In this document: positions 34,912 to 43,708 of the stretch, one piece after another
Layout: the number at the start of each line of letters is the position of its first letter
Numbering within the stretch: the first letter of the stretch is position 1
Assembly (NCBI GenBank): GCA_017652265.1
Contig: JAGCBH010000032.1
Coordinates: 1 to 50,973, forward strand
Length of the DNA stretch: 50,973 bases
Source: a bacterium
GTDB taxonomy: Bacteria > Cyanobacteriota > Vampirovibrionia > Gastranaerophilales > Gastranaerophilaceae
Direction of reading: 5' to 3'
The notes under the pieces: generated by a model
What the model was told of the DNA's origin: nothing
What the model saw: the letters and a program-made list of their open reading frames with translations, nothing else
Databases searched by the model: none
Made by a program: the position numbers and the translations under genes

Positions 34912-36882
34912 TTAATCTTCACCCGAATTTACACGCAGAATTTCGTAGATGTCCATTTTTTGCTGTTTACCGCGAATTGTAACTCCGCTGATTTTTATTA
35001 CGTCAACACGATTTTTCACGGAATTATAGGTTGTTGAGCCTATTAAGAAATTTGTTTTATAAACTTTGTTATAACTTTCAATTCTGCTTGCAATATTTAC
35101 AGTATCGCCTATGACGGTATATTCCAAACGGGTTTCTGAGCCTATGTTGCCGACAAAAACTTCGCCTGTATTTATTCCTACACCGATTTCAATTTCCGGT
35201 TTATTTTCGTCCATCCATTTGTTGCGTAATTTTTTTACTCGTTTCAGCATATCGTTTGCACATAGTACGGCGTTCATCGGATGCATCTCATCATTGATAG
35301 GATCGCCAAATATTGCCATAACGGCATCTCCGATAAATTTATTTATAACTCCGTTGTACTTGGTTATTATAGGCTCAATAGCCGAAAAATATTCATTCAG
35401 AATCATTGAAACTTCTTCTGCGGACATTTTTTCGCTCATTGAAGTAAAGCCTCTGATGTCGGCAAACAACACGGTTACAACGGCTTTCCTGCCTCCAAGC
35501 TTTACGTTGTCTATGTTTTTGACGACATTTTTCATTATTGTTTGGGAAAGATATTTTCCCATGGCATTTTTAACTTTTTCTTTTGTTCTGTTTTCGGCAA
35601 TAAACTTGAATGCATATCCGAAAATCAGTGTTGCAAGTATAATAGCAATCGGTGAAATTATGTTAGGTGCGTAGCCGTTCGGGTAGAAATGCAGCAGACA
35701 AACCGCCCAGTAACCGCAAATTATACCCAGTATTATGGATATTGCCGTGCCGAATCTAAGCTTCATAACAATCAAAAAAGCAAGGACAGACAGGCATAAT
35801 CCCAATAGCATTTCATTAAAATAATTAGGAGTGATTACGAAATCATCGTTTACCATATTGTCAAAAATAGTGGCCTGAATATCAACTCCCGGATGATAAT
35901 CGTAAACAGGAGTTCTTGATGAATCCTCGGTGCCTATGACGTCACCTCTTGCATTTCCGCCAAAGAAAACAACTTTTCCCATAAATTCAGACGGATCAAT
36001 TAATGGCTTTAAACCTTTTTTCAGGTTATCGTAGGATTTTATAATATCAATTGCGGAATATTGTTTGTGTGAATATATGGTATTAGGGTATAGTCTGTAG
36101 AATTTTATGTTATTTTTTATGTAACTGAAATTGTTGTCCACAGGTATTGATAAGCCTGTTTTATCTACATAAATTTTGTCATCATATAAAATTATTTTGT
36201 CTGTTTTGTTTACAAGAAGATAAGTTATCAGAGAAAATGACGGATATAATTTGCCGTTAAGGCTAATTAACGGTAATGAAAATACTCTTGAACCGGTCGT
36301 ATCATTCAGGTTTCCTGCTGATCCCAAATAGTTGACCGAATCAAGAAACTTATCATCCAAAAGCAGCATTGAACTGTAGTTATGAGTGTATTTGTTTGTT
36401 CTTCTGTCATCAATGGAGATTTTGTATTTATCATAAAATTTCTGTTCAAAAGATTGTCCGTCAAAGTATTCTGCATATTGTCGGTCTGACGGAATAAAAA
36501 CAGAAACATATCGGTCATTCATGCCTTTTACGGCATTAAAAAATTCAGCATCGTTTTTTACATCGTCTTTCCCCTGAATTATCATATCAGTTGCCAATGC
36601 TTTTACATCGGTGTATTCAGAGAAATAATTTACAATTTTTGCATAAAGAGATCTTTTCCATGGCCAGCGGATTTCGTTTATTGATTTGTCATCAATTGCA
36701 ACAATAACGGTGTCATCGTTTCCATGCTTCAGTACGGAGTAATTTTTAATAGCGTAATTGTATGCGTTAATGCCCAGAAATTTATATGAAGAAATCCATA
36801 ATATCAAGAACAAAAAGAGATATAATATTGCTATTACAAAGTAAAATATTACGGATTTAGATATTCTCCAAAATTTTTCCAC
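34912..36882 (-). CDS. CHASE2-domain adenylate cyclase (class III)
   Basis: A membrane sensor making cyclic AMP. The 656 residues comprise a first membrane helix (~10-31), an extracytoplasmic CHASE2 sensor (~45-345, starting near VIVAIDDKSINEI), three membrane helices (~358-432), a short linker (ENRTKEKVKNAMGKYLS) and a class III catalytic domain (~465-650). The catalytic set looks complete: metal Asp475 (FADIRGF) and Asp519 (IGDAVMAIFG), Lys515 (NKFIGD), Asp593 (YTVIGDTVN), Asn596 and Arg600 (NIASRIE). The start is GTG with GGGAG upstream. This is the common cyanobacterial CHASE2-cyclase layout. It is followed immediately by recG. Confidence 0.9.
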   Translation of the reverse strand: MEKFWRISKSVIFYFVIAILYLFLFLILWISSYKFLGINAYNYAIKNYSVLKHGNDDTVIVAIDDKSINEIRWPWKRSLYAKIVNYFSEYTDVKALATDMIIQGKDDVKNDAEFFNAVKGMNDRYVSVFIPSDRQYAEYFDGQSFEQKFYDKYKISIDDRRTNKYTHNYSSMLLLDDKFLDSVNYLGSAGNLNDTTGSRVFSLPLISLNGKLYPSFSLITYLLVNKTDKIILYDDKIYVDKTGLSIPVDNNFSYIKNNIKFYRLYPNTIYSHKQYSAIDIIKSYDNLKKGLKPLIDPSEFMGKVVFFGGNARGDVIGTEDSSRTPVYDYHPGVDIQATIFDNMVNDDFVITPNYFNEMLLGLCLSVLAFLIVMKLRFGTAISIILGIICGYWAVCLLHFYPNGYAPNIISPIAIILATLIFGYAFKFIAENRTKEKVKNAMGKYLSQTIMKNVVKNIDNVKLGGRKAVVTVLFADIRGFTSMSEKMSAEEVSMILNEYFSAIEPIITKYNGVINKFIGDAVMAIFGDPINDEMHPMNAVLCANDMLKRVKKLRNKWMDENKPEIEIGVGINTGEVFVGNIGSETRLEYTVIGDTVNIASRIESYNKVYKTNFLIGSTTYNSVKNRVDVIKISGVTIRGKQQKMDIYEILRVNSGED

Positions 36883-36908
36883 TTTTATAACATCTCCCTA
36901 ATTTATGA

Positions 36909-36914
36909 TATAAT
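36909..36914 (+). promoter_or_regulatory. -10 element of the KDPG-aldolase-like gene
   Basis: GATATAAT, with TATAAT at 36909-36914, lies 25 nt before the ATG at 36939 in the 56-nt gap shared with the divergent cyclase gene. No clear -35 box is visible. The AAAAAAGGAT ribosome site follows. Confidence 0.4.
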
Positions 36915-36938
36915 AAATTTTGAAAAAAGGATAGTCTT

Positions 36939-37547
36939 ATGCAAAAAATTATTAATAACTCATTAACAGAAATTCTTAGGGAGCAGAAAATTTACCCTGT
37001 TTTGAGAGGAAAAAATAAAGACACAATAATAAGGAATGTAAGAGCGTTAAAGAATGCAGGTATAAATCTTGTAGAAATCAATGTGGATTCGCCTGAAATA
37101 TATGAAGCAATAGAAGAAGTATCGGGGGAAATTAAGGTTTGTGCAGGCGGAATTATAACTCTGTTTCAGGCGGAAACCGCGGTAAATTGCGGAGCAAGAC
37201 TTTTTTCATCTCCGATTTTACAGCCTAATTTGCTTAAATTTTCAAAGAACAGGCAAGTTCCTTATATAGCATCAGCAACAACCGCAAATGAAGCATATTC
37301 GGCTTGGAAACTGCGTATTCCTGTTATAAGACTTTATCCTGTTACCGCTATGGGCGGTGTTAATTATCTTGAAGATATATTACGTCCTATGCCGTTTTTA
37401 AACATTATGCCTGCCGGCGGAATAAAATTGGGTGAAGTCGAAGGGTATATGAATGCAGGTGCGCTTGCTGTCGGGGTAGGAAGAGATTTATATCAAAACC
37501 GTTCAGCCGAAGATATTACATTAAAGGTCAGAAATTTTCTGAGGTAA
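36939..37547 (+). CDS. KDPG/KHG aldolase homologue lacking the Schiff-base lysine
   Basis: The 202-residue protein has the Eda-type TIM barrel: PVLRGKNKD, GINLVEINVDSPE with the conserved Glu46, VCAGGIITLFQA, RLFSSPILQPNLL and the phosphate-binding MPAGGI. The lysine that forms the imine in Eda sits in a 'KxFPAxxxGG' motif. Here that motif reads VIRLYPVTAMGG, with Arg131 instead of Lys, so normal aldolase chemistry is not expected. The frame looks healthy and the fold conserved, so it is probably functional in another way. It precedes a pyruvyl transferase by 6 nt, suggesting a joint role in carbohydrate or 2-oxo acid metabolism. Confidence 0.8.
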   Translation: MQKIINNSLTEILREQKIYPVLRGKNKDTIIRNVRALKNAGINLVEINVDSPEIYEAIEEVSGEIKVCAGGIITLFQAETAVNCGARLFSSPILQPNLLKFSKNRQVPYIASATTANEAYSAWKLRIPVIRLYPVTAMGGVNYLEDILRPMPFLNIMPAGGIKLGEVEGYMNAGALAVGVGRDLYQNRSAEDITLKVRNFLR

Positions 37548-37553
37548 TTTGTC

Positions 37554-38471
37554 ATGAAGAACAGGTATGTAATATCAGGATATTACGGCTTCAATAATTT
37601 TGGGGATGAACTCATTCTTTCTATATTATGCGATAAATTAAAGAATGAAGGTGCGGATGTTACCGTATTTTCCGTAAACCCCGTGGAAACTTCTCAAAAG
37701 TACGGTGTAAAGGCTTCTCCGACTTTTAATATTCCGAAAGTCATAAATGAAATTTTAAAAACGGATGTTTTGATTTCAGGCGGTGGGAGTCTTTTTCAGG
37801 ATGCTACAAGTATCGGCAGCCTTTTTTATTATGCTTTTGTGCTTTTTACCGCGCAGTTATTTAAAAAAACAACGATTATTTATCGTCAGGGGGTAGGGCC
37901 GTTAAATAATCCTTTATCAAGATTTCTTGTTAAAAATCTGTTTAAGCGGTGTTCATACATTACCGTTCGTGATGAAAAAAGTCTTAATTTGCTGCGGAAT
38001 TGGGGAATTAAGGCTGAGCTTGGGGATGATCCGGTTTGGGAAATTGCGCTTCCTCCGTTAAGAAAAGAAGATGCAATGGGCATACAATTGAGGAATTGCA
38101 ATGAAATAACGGATGCTTTTTTACAGAAACTTGCTTATGCGGTAGCGAAAAAGGATCCGCACAAGATTAAACTTTTCTCACTTCAAAAAAATGCGGATTT
38201 TGAAATCTGCTCGAAATTCAGGAATATTATTCTGAAACTTTTACCAAATTCGGAAATTGTTATTGTTGAAGATAATTTGATTGAAGAATTATCTTCAGTT
38301 CAAAAACTTATTGCAATGCGCTATCATGCGCTAATTATCGGGATGAAAGCAAAAGCTGAATGTGTCGGGATAAATTACGACATTAAGGTTCAGACGCTTG
38401 CGGAAAAATATTCGCTTCCGCTGATTAATTTTGATGATTTACCCGATGATATAGCTGGCAAATTATTTTAG
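37554..38471 (+). CDS. csaB: Polysaccharide pyruvyl transferase (CsaB family)
   Basis: CsaB-type enzymes add a pyruvate ketal from PEP to cell-wall polysaccharide, which anchors S-layer homology proteins. The 305 residues show GYYGFNNFGDELIL at the start, LISGGGSLFQDATS, RQGVGPLNNPLSR, the second-domain CSYITVRDEKSLNLL and the donor-site MRYHALIIG (usual RLHALI, here with Tyr). It follows the aldolase-like gene by 6 nt in an apparent two-gene operon. It overlaps the convergent cysteine-cluster gene by 9 nt. No SLH-domain protein is seen in the window. Confidence 0.85.
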   Translation: MKNRYVISGYYGFNNFGDELILSILCDKLKNEGADVTVFSVNPVETSQKYGVKASPTFNIPKVINEILKTDVLISGGGSLFQDATSIGSLFYYAFVLFTAQLFKKTTIIYRQGVGPLNNPLSRFLVKNLFKRCSYITVRDEKSLNLLRNWGIKAELGDDPVWEIALPPLRKEDAMGIQLRNCNEITDAFLQKLAYAVAKKDPHKIKLFSLQKNADFEICSKFRNIILKLLPNSEIVIVEDNLIEELSSVQKLIAMRYHALIIGMKAKAECVGINYDIKVQTLAEKYSLPLINFDDLPDDIAGKLF

Positions 38472-38870
38472 ATAATCTTTAAAGTTGATTTCTTCAACCT
38501 TGTAGCCGCAGCCCTCATGTAATTTACCGGGGTACGGAATCCATTTTGCAGGATATTTTCGGCATACCCTTGGACGGTGTTTGTAGTCGGAACATTTTCC
38601 GTCAGGTGTTACAAGCTTGCAGGCAAATACCATTCTGCCTTCTTCATCATATCCTTTTATGTAAAAGCGTTTGTACGCAGGAAACAAAAACTGCATAATT
38701 TTGAATTCTTTTTCGGTATATGTATCGTAACTGTACATATAATTGCAGCATTTTCCGCACATCTTGCATTTACCCGTAATATGATATTTCAATTTTTGCG
38801 GTACAAATTCCGAACGTATTTCGTTTATGAAAACCTTTATAAAGTCTGCAAAATTTTTGAATATTGCCAT
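38463..38870 (-). CDS. YkgJ-type cysteine-cluster (Zn/Fe-binding) protein
   Basis: The 135-residue protein has the family's metal-binding pattern: CKMCGKCCNYM (CxxCxxCC), then a cysteine in FACKLVTPDGKCSDY and RPRVCRKYPAKW (CxxY..RPxxCRxYP), with a last cysteine in EGCGY. Family members are thought to chelate zinc or an iron cluster; their biochemical role is not known. An N-terminal amphipathic stretch (MAIFKNFADFIKVFINEI) could associate with the membrane. It is the only gene on this strand here, convergent with csaB and divergent from the PBP gene. Confidence 0.8.
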   Translation of the reverse strand: MAIFKNFADFIKVFINEIRSEFVPQKLKYHITGKCKMCGKCCNYMYSYDTYTEKEFKIMQFLFPAYKRFYIKGYDEEGRMVFACKLVTPDGKCSDYKHRPRVCRKYPAKWIPYPGKLHEGCGYKVEEINFKDYLK

Positions 38871-38913
38871 ACAACATATTTTATAATAAAATGACTCAAA
38901 GAGGTATGTTATT

Positions 38914-41103
38914 ATGGCCAGAAAAAAATCTAAGGAAAAAGTTGATGTTCAGGATTGGTTGAAATTTGGCATTATATTGCTTGTAGCAGGTATTTTGGCC
39001 GGCTATACCGCATTGACCGTATGTTTATCTTCTCAGCCGCCGATACCAAATTTAAATAACTATAAGCCCAATATAGTTACGCAGTTTTATTCCGAAGATG
39101 GTCATATAATTAAAACTTTTGCGGCATATTCCTTTGAACAGGTAAGTATAAAGGATGTTCCGAAAGATTTTATAAACGCGCTTATTGCCACAGAAGACAA
39201 GAATTTTTATAAACACAAAGGTTATGATATCTGGGGTATGGTGCGTTCAATGGTCAGTAACGTAGCGGCAGGGCATGTTGTGCAGGGTGCAAGTACAATT
39301 ACTCAACAATTAGCAAGGCTTTTGTTTTTGTCAAATGAAAGGTCTTTTGACAGAAAGATAAAAGAATTGTTCACGGCCGCAAGTATTGAAAACAGTATAT
39401 CCAAAGATAAAATTCTTGAGCTGTATGTTAATAACATATATTTAGGCTCTGGCGCATACGGTATTCAGGCTGCCGCGCAAACTTATTTTAACAAGCCGTT
39501 AAAGGCACTTTCTCTTCCGGAACTTGCACTTATTGCAGGTTTGCCTCAGGCTCCGTCTGTATATTCTCCGTATAACAATAAAGAACTTGCAAAAAAACGC
39601 AGAAATCAGGTGCTTTTGAGAATGTATAAGATGCACTACATTAATCATAAGCAGTATGAGGCGGCGAAAAAATCTGAGATTATACTTGGCACTCAGCCTA
39701 AAAACCTGACTACGAACAAAGCTCCGTATTTTTGCGATTATGTATTAAGAGAACTGCAAAAATTAGGCTTCACAGAAGAAGAAATTACAAAGGGCGGATA
39801 TAAGGTTACTACTACGCTTAACTCTAAAATGCAGGAAGCGGCAAATAATGCCGTTCAGGTCAGAATGAAAGAATTCGGGCTTGTCGGTAAAAAATATCAG
39901 GCTGCATTCTTTGCATATGACCATACAAACGGGAAAATACTTGCTTATGTAGGCGGAAAAAATTATGCAGAAAGTCAGTATGACCGTGTAACTCAGGCAA
40001 TAAGACCTCCCGGTTCGTCATTTAAGCCTTTTGTTTATGCGGTTGCGCTTGAAAGAGGCTATGATCCTAATATGATGATAGAGGATTTACCGGTAAAAAT
40101 CGGCAACTGGACTCCGCACAACTATGCGAATAAATACAGAGGTGAAATTCCGATGTATACTGCGCTGATGGTTTCCTCAAACGTTTGTGCGGCAAGATTA
40201 ATTGCTGATGTCGGTGTGAGATCTGTTATACAGTTTGTAAGAGCTTTGGGTATAGAAACACCAATAGAATTTGACCATACTATTGCTCTTGGTTCTAACG
40301 GCGTTCGTTTATATGAATTTGTAAGAGCGTTCAGCGCTTTTGCAAACGGCGGTTTTGTAACTCAGCCGTTTTCGGTTTTAAAAGTTGAATCGCCGAAGGG
40401 TAAAGTTTTATATCAGGCATCAAAAACAAAATTATACAGAGAAATGAATTACAGAACTGCTGCTCAAATGACAGCCATGATGAAAACGGTTATAACGTCA
40501 GGTACCGGTCGTGCGGCAAACATAGGTGCGCCTGCTGCCGGAAAAACAGGAACAACAAATAACAACAAGGATGCATATTTTATCGGCTATACTCCATATG
40601 TTGTTGCAGGTTCTTGGGTAGGCAGTGATGATAATACATCTGCTAAAGGCGTTGCCGGCGGTACGGTTCCTGCAAGAATCTGGCATGATGCAATGATAGT
40701 CTCAACCGAAATTTACGGAAAAGAAGATTTTACTTATCCGCATGTAGCGCTTATGCCGTTTAGTTTACCGCCTGGTTCGGTTATGATATATGATGGCGGT
40801 GATTATTTTGCAACGGATGATGATGTGAAAGATGTAAAATCAGTTCAGGAAGGAGCTCCGTCACCGGCAGAACCTCAAAAGAATTCTATCTTCCCGTTTG
40901 ATATATTCAAAAATAAAAATAATGTGCCGATGAATAATCCTATACCGGAAACTCCGGACATACAAAAACAGGTTATAAAAACGGCTCCTGTAAATGCTGA
41001 TAGCAGTTCTCAGCCACAACAAGTACAACCGCAGCCGGTACCTGTGCCTGTTAAAGCTCCGCAACCCGCAGCCAATCCGGTATCTCCCAGCGGCATAAAC
41101 TAA
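38914..41103 (+). CDS. mrcA: Class A penicillin-binding protein 1A (transglycosylase/transpeptidase)
   Basis: Polymerises glycan strands and cross-links stems. The 729 residues have a membrane anchor (~17-38). The GT51 domain has catalytic Glu94 in ATEDKNFYKHKGYD and GASTITQQLAR. The transpeptidase domain has Ser368-x-x-Lys371 (GSSFKPF), SSN (421-423) and KTG (544-546). The C-terminal ~90 residues are low complexity and proline/glutamine-rich (QPQPVPVPVKAPQP), a common PBP1A tail. The transpeptidase lacks the ~100-residue OB insertion of E. coli PBP1A. The ATG follows AAAGAGG by ~7 nt. Confidence 0.95.
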   Translation: MARKKSKEKVDVQDWLKFGIILLVAGILAGYTALTVCLSSQPPIPNLNNYKPNIVTQFYSEDGHIIKTFAAYSFEQVSIKDVPKDFINALIATEDKNFYKHKGYDIWGMVRSMVSNVAAGHVVQGASTITQQLARLLFLSNERSFDRKIKELFTAASIENSISKDKILELYVNNIYLGSGAYGIQAAAQTYFNKPLKALSLPELALIAGLPQAPSVYSPYNNKELAKKRRNQVLLRMYKMHYINHKQYEAAKKSEIILGTQPKNLTTNKAPYFCDYVLRELQKLGFTEEEITKGGYKVTTTLNSKMQEAANNAVQVRMKEFGLVGKKYQAAFFAYDHTNGKILAYVGGKNYAESQYDRVTQAIRPPGSSFKPFVYAVALERGYDPNMMIEDLPVKIGNWTPHNYANKYRGEIPMYTALMVSSNVCAARLIADVGVRSVIQFVRALGIETPIEFDHTIALGSNGVRLYEFVRAFSAFANGGFVTQPFSVLKVESPKGKVLYQASKTKLYREMNYRTAAQMTAMMKTVITSGTGRAANIGAPAAGKTGTTNNNKDAYFIGYTPYVVAGSWVGSDDNTSAKGVAGGTVPARIWHDAMIVSTEIYGKEDFTYPHVALMPFSLPPGSVMIYDGGDYFATDDDVKDVKSVQEGAPSPAEPQKNSIFPFDIFKNKNNVPMNNPIPETPDIQKQVIKTAPVNADSSSQPQQVQPQPVPVPVKAPQPAANPVSPSGIN

Positions 41104-41158
41104 ACTTGTGTTTTAATACTCTTTAAATTTAAAAATATCCTGTATGTGAAAGTTTTAG

Positions 41159-41419
41159 TTAAGCTTGACGATTATCGGATATTCGTATGTCCTTGTTTTT
41201 TATGTTGTTAATAACTGCATCAACAAGAAGTCCGAAAGATTTTTTGTTTTCTATGCCCGGAAATTCTGCTTTCAACTGATCTATAACCTGAGATTTTAAT
41301 TTTGCTTCAACATCATTAAAACTCATTTTATCAAGACCGTTAATATCGGTCATGTAATTGTTAGACTTTCCTGATTTAATATTTGATTTAATTTCTTTCT
41401 TTTCTGATTTCTTTAGCAT
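41159..41419 (-). CDS. Small uncharacterised protein, 86 residues
   Basis: I do not recognise it. From ATG 41419 (AGGAG 10 nt upstream; ATG 41428 would be only 1 nt from it) the product is Lys-rich at the start (MLKKSEKKEIKSNIKSGKSN). A helical part ~35-80 follows (FNDVEAKLKSQVIDQLKAEFPGIENKKSFGLLVDAVINNIK). No signal peptide, membrane helix or cysteine. The amphipathic helices would fit a small adaptor or flagellar/type III-like anti-factor, but nothing specific supports that. Flanked by the PBP gene (convergent) and glyS (same strand, 118-nt gap). Confidence 0.6.
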   Translation of the reverse strand: MLKKSEKKEIKSNIKSGKSNNYMTDINGLDKMSFNDVEAKLKSQVIDQLKAEFPGIENKKSFGLLVDAVINNIKNKDIRISDNRQA

Positions 41420-41546
41420 ATATTTCATGCTCCTAATTTCTTTTTTTTATTTGTTTGTACTATTTTAAAGCACCCTAAATATTTAAATTTCTCTTTTTAG
41501 ATTAAATGTTACAAAAAATTTACAAAATTCGCCAAAAACATTGTCA

Positions 41547-43535
41547 TTACAGTAAAGAAAAATCTGTAAGATATTCATATTTTTGTTTTAATTTTGTTAA
41601 GAGTGCCAGTCTGTTGTTTTTTACACTCTCATTTTTATCCATAACAAGCACATCATTGAAGAAATTGACTACATAAGGATTTAAATTTATTAAACCATTC
41701 AGATATTCGTCAAAATTCTCATTTTGTTCAAGTTGATTAACAGCATTATAAAGTTCTTTTTCGCTGTTTTCAACAAACAGAGCTTCTTTAATTTCACCCG
41801 GACAAACGTCTTTTGTAATTCTTAATACTCTGTTTGCACATTCAAGTAATTCTGCAGAATTTATTTGTTTAACTGTTTCAACACGTTTTATGTAGCTGTT
41901 TAAATCATTGAGCGCATGCTTAGCACAGCTTTCAAGAACATTTTTTTCGTATTTTTCACTCAGGAAAATTATGAGTCTCTGTATAATAAATTCTCTTATT
42001 TCATCTGCACAGTCTTTTTTTACAGGAAGTAAATAAAGAGATTTTTCAATAAGCTTGTTGAGATTAATCTTCAATTTGTTGTCCAAAATTGTTCTTATTA
42101 TACCCAGTGCTGCACGTCTTACACCTAAAGGATCGGATGAACCAGTCGGCTTTTTACCGTCAACAAATACTGCGCAAATTGTGTCAATTTTATCCGCAAT
42201 ACCTGCAATTTGACCTTCAATTGATTTCGCGGTTTTGCTCTCCGCATTCAGCGGGAAGTAGTGTTCTTTAATCCCCTGAACGATGTTAGGCTTTTCACCG
42301 GAAACTTTAGCATAGTCAGCGCCGATAAATCCTTGAAGCTCAGTAAATTCAAATACAAGTTTTGTTGTTAAATCGGCTTTTGCAAGCAGTGCAGTGCGCT
42401 CAATATCGGAGCTGTCCGCATGAATTTCATCTGACAAATATCTGCTCAGCTGAACCATTCTTTGAGCTTTGTCAAACATTGTTCCCATGCCTTTTTGGAA
42501 AGTTATTCCTTTTAAATCTTCAACATATTCGGCCAAAGGTTTTGCGGTATCTTCTTTAAAGAAAAATACTGCATCATCCAGTCTTGCTTTTATAACTCTC
42601 AGGTTTCCGGCAGCTATGTTTTCAAAATTATCGCCGATGTAATTTGTCATAGTTATAAATTTATTTATAAGCTTTCCGTCTTTGTATAGCGCAAAATATC
42701 TTTGGTGTACCGCCATAACGGTAACGGTAACTTCTTCGGGAATTTCAAGATAAACAGGATCAAAGGAGCAGACGGCAGGGACAGGAAATTCCGTTATAAA
42801 AGTAACTTCTTCCAGTAAATCGTCTGTATAATAAGGAACCGCACCAAGCTTTTCCGCTTCCTGTTTTGCAAGTTTTATTATTAAATCACGTCTTTCTTCC
42901 TGATTAACGATTACGTTATGTCTGCGCATAATCTCAACATATTCGTCAGGATTATTTATCTCAAAAGATTTTTCTTTGTTAAATCTGTGTCCTCTTGATG
43001 TTTTGGAAGATTCTCTGTCAATTATCTTAATTTTAACTTCTTCGCTGTCTAAAAGCGATACAATCCATCTTATAGGTCTTGAGAATTTCTCATCATTTGC
43101 ACCCCAGCGCATAAAGTGTGTTCCCTGAAGTTTAAAAATTAATTCGGGAACATTGTTTTTTAATACCTCTGTAACTGATTGACCTTTTATTGTGATTTTT
43201 GCGTGGAGATAGTCAGCTTCAACGTATAAATCGTTGACATCAAGGCTATTTTTTTTGCAAAAGCCCAGACCTGCCGGAGTAAGGGTTCCGTTTTCATCAT
43301 AGGCAACTTTTTTTATAGGACCTTTTATGGTTTTGACTTCGTCTTTTCCGTATTTTGCCAATCCGTCAACAATGACGGCAAGACGTCTCGGTGTTGCATA
43401 AACGGTAACATCCGAATAATCCAGCTTGTTTATCTCTAAAAGATTTTCAAAACTTTTTTTTAACTGTTCTATTGCGCTTGGTATAAACCTGTATGGAAGT
43501 TCTTCCGTTCCTATTTCCAATAAATATTTGCTCAT
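41547..43535 (-). CDS. glyS: Glycyl-tRNA synthetase beta subunit
   Basis: The beta chain of the bacterial alpha2beta2 enzyme, which binds and positions tRNA-Gly. The 662-residue chain begins with LLEIGTEELPYRFIPSA and contains YATPRRLAVIVDGLA and GPIKKVAYDENG. Further on are RFSRPIRWIVSLLD, the HD-like VHQRYFALYKDGKL, KADLTTKLVFEFTELQGFIG and SSDPLGVRRAALGIIR, all typical. The C-terminal helical domain has the DALR-like LNDLNSYIKRVETVKQI and is complete. No alpha-subunit gene (glyQ) lies in the window. AGAAGG precedes the ATG by ~8 nt. Confidence 0.96.
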   Translation of the reverse strand: MSKYLLEIGTEELPYRFIPSAIEQLKKSFENLLEINKLDYSDVTVYATPRRLAVIVDGLAKYGKDEVKTIKGPIKKVAYDENGTLTPAGLGFCKKNSLDVNDLYVEADYLHAKITIKGQSVTEVLKNNVPELIFKLQGTHFMRWGANDEKFSRPIRWIVSLLDSEEVKIKIIDRESSKTSRGHRFNKEKSFEINNPDEYVEIMRRHNVIVNQEERRDLIIKLAKQEAEKLGAVPYYTDDLLEEVTFITEFPVPAVCSFDPVYLEIPEEVTVTVMAVHQRYFALYKDGKLINKFITMTNYIGDNFENIAAGNLRVIKARLDDAVFFFKEDTAKPLAEYVEDLKGITFQKGMGTMFDKAQRMVQLSRYLSDEIHADSSDIERTALLAKADLTTKLVFEFTELQGFIGADYAKVSGEKPNIVQGIKEHYFPLNAESKTAKSIEGQIAGIADKIDTICAVFVDGKKPTGSSDPLGVRRAALGIIRTILDNKLKINLNKLIEKSLYLLPVKKDCADEIREFIIQRLIIFLSEKYEKNVLESCAKHALNDLNSYIKRVETVKQINSAELLECANRVLRITKDVCPGEIKEALFVENSEKELYNAVNQLEQNENFDEYLNGLINLNPYVVNFFNDVLVMDKNESVKNNRLALLTKLKQKYEYLTDFSLL

Positions 43536-43610
43536 GATTTATTTCCTTCTCTCTTGTTTATTATATTTGTTGAATACCTGCGGTCAAGCTAAATACATTA
43601 TGCATGTGTA

Positions 43611-43639
43611 TTGTAAACTTTTATATAATATATTGCGGA
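43611..43639 (+). promoter_or_regulatory. Candidate promoter of the pilin-S74 gene
   Basis: TTGTAA (43611-43616), a 17-bp spacer and TATAAA (43634-43639) precede the gene start by 70 nt. A TATAAT at 43623-43628 is an alternative -10 with no good -35. Confidence 0.4.
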
Positions 43640-43708
43640 GAGTTATAAAATATGTTAAAATATTATCATATTTATTACTGTTTATTAGAATAGGTGAGGA
43701 TTTAATTT

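Noticed and set aside
35111-35674. 187-residue plus-strand ORF
   Set aside because: Antisense to the cyclase catalytic domain, whose motifs are complete in the minus frame.
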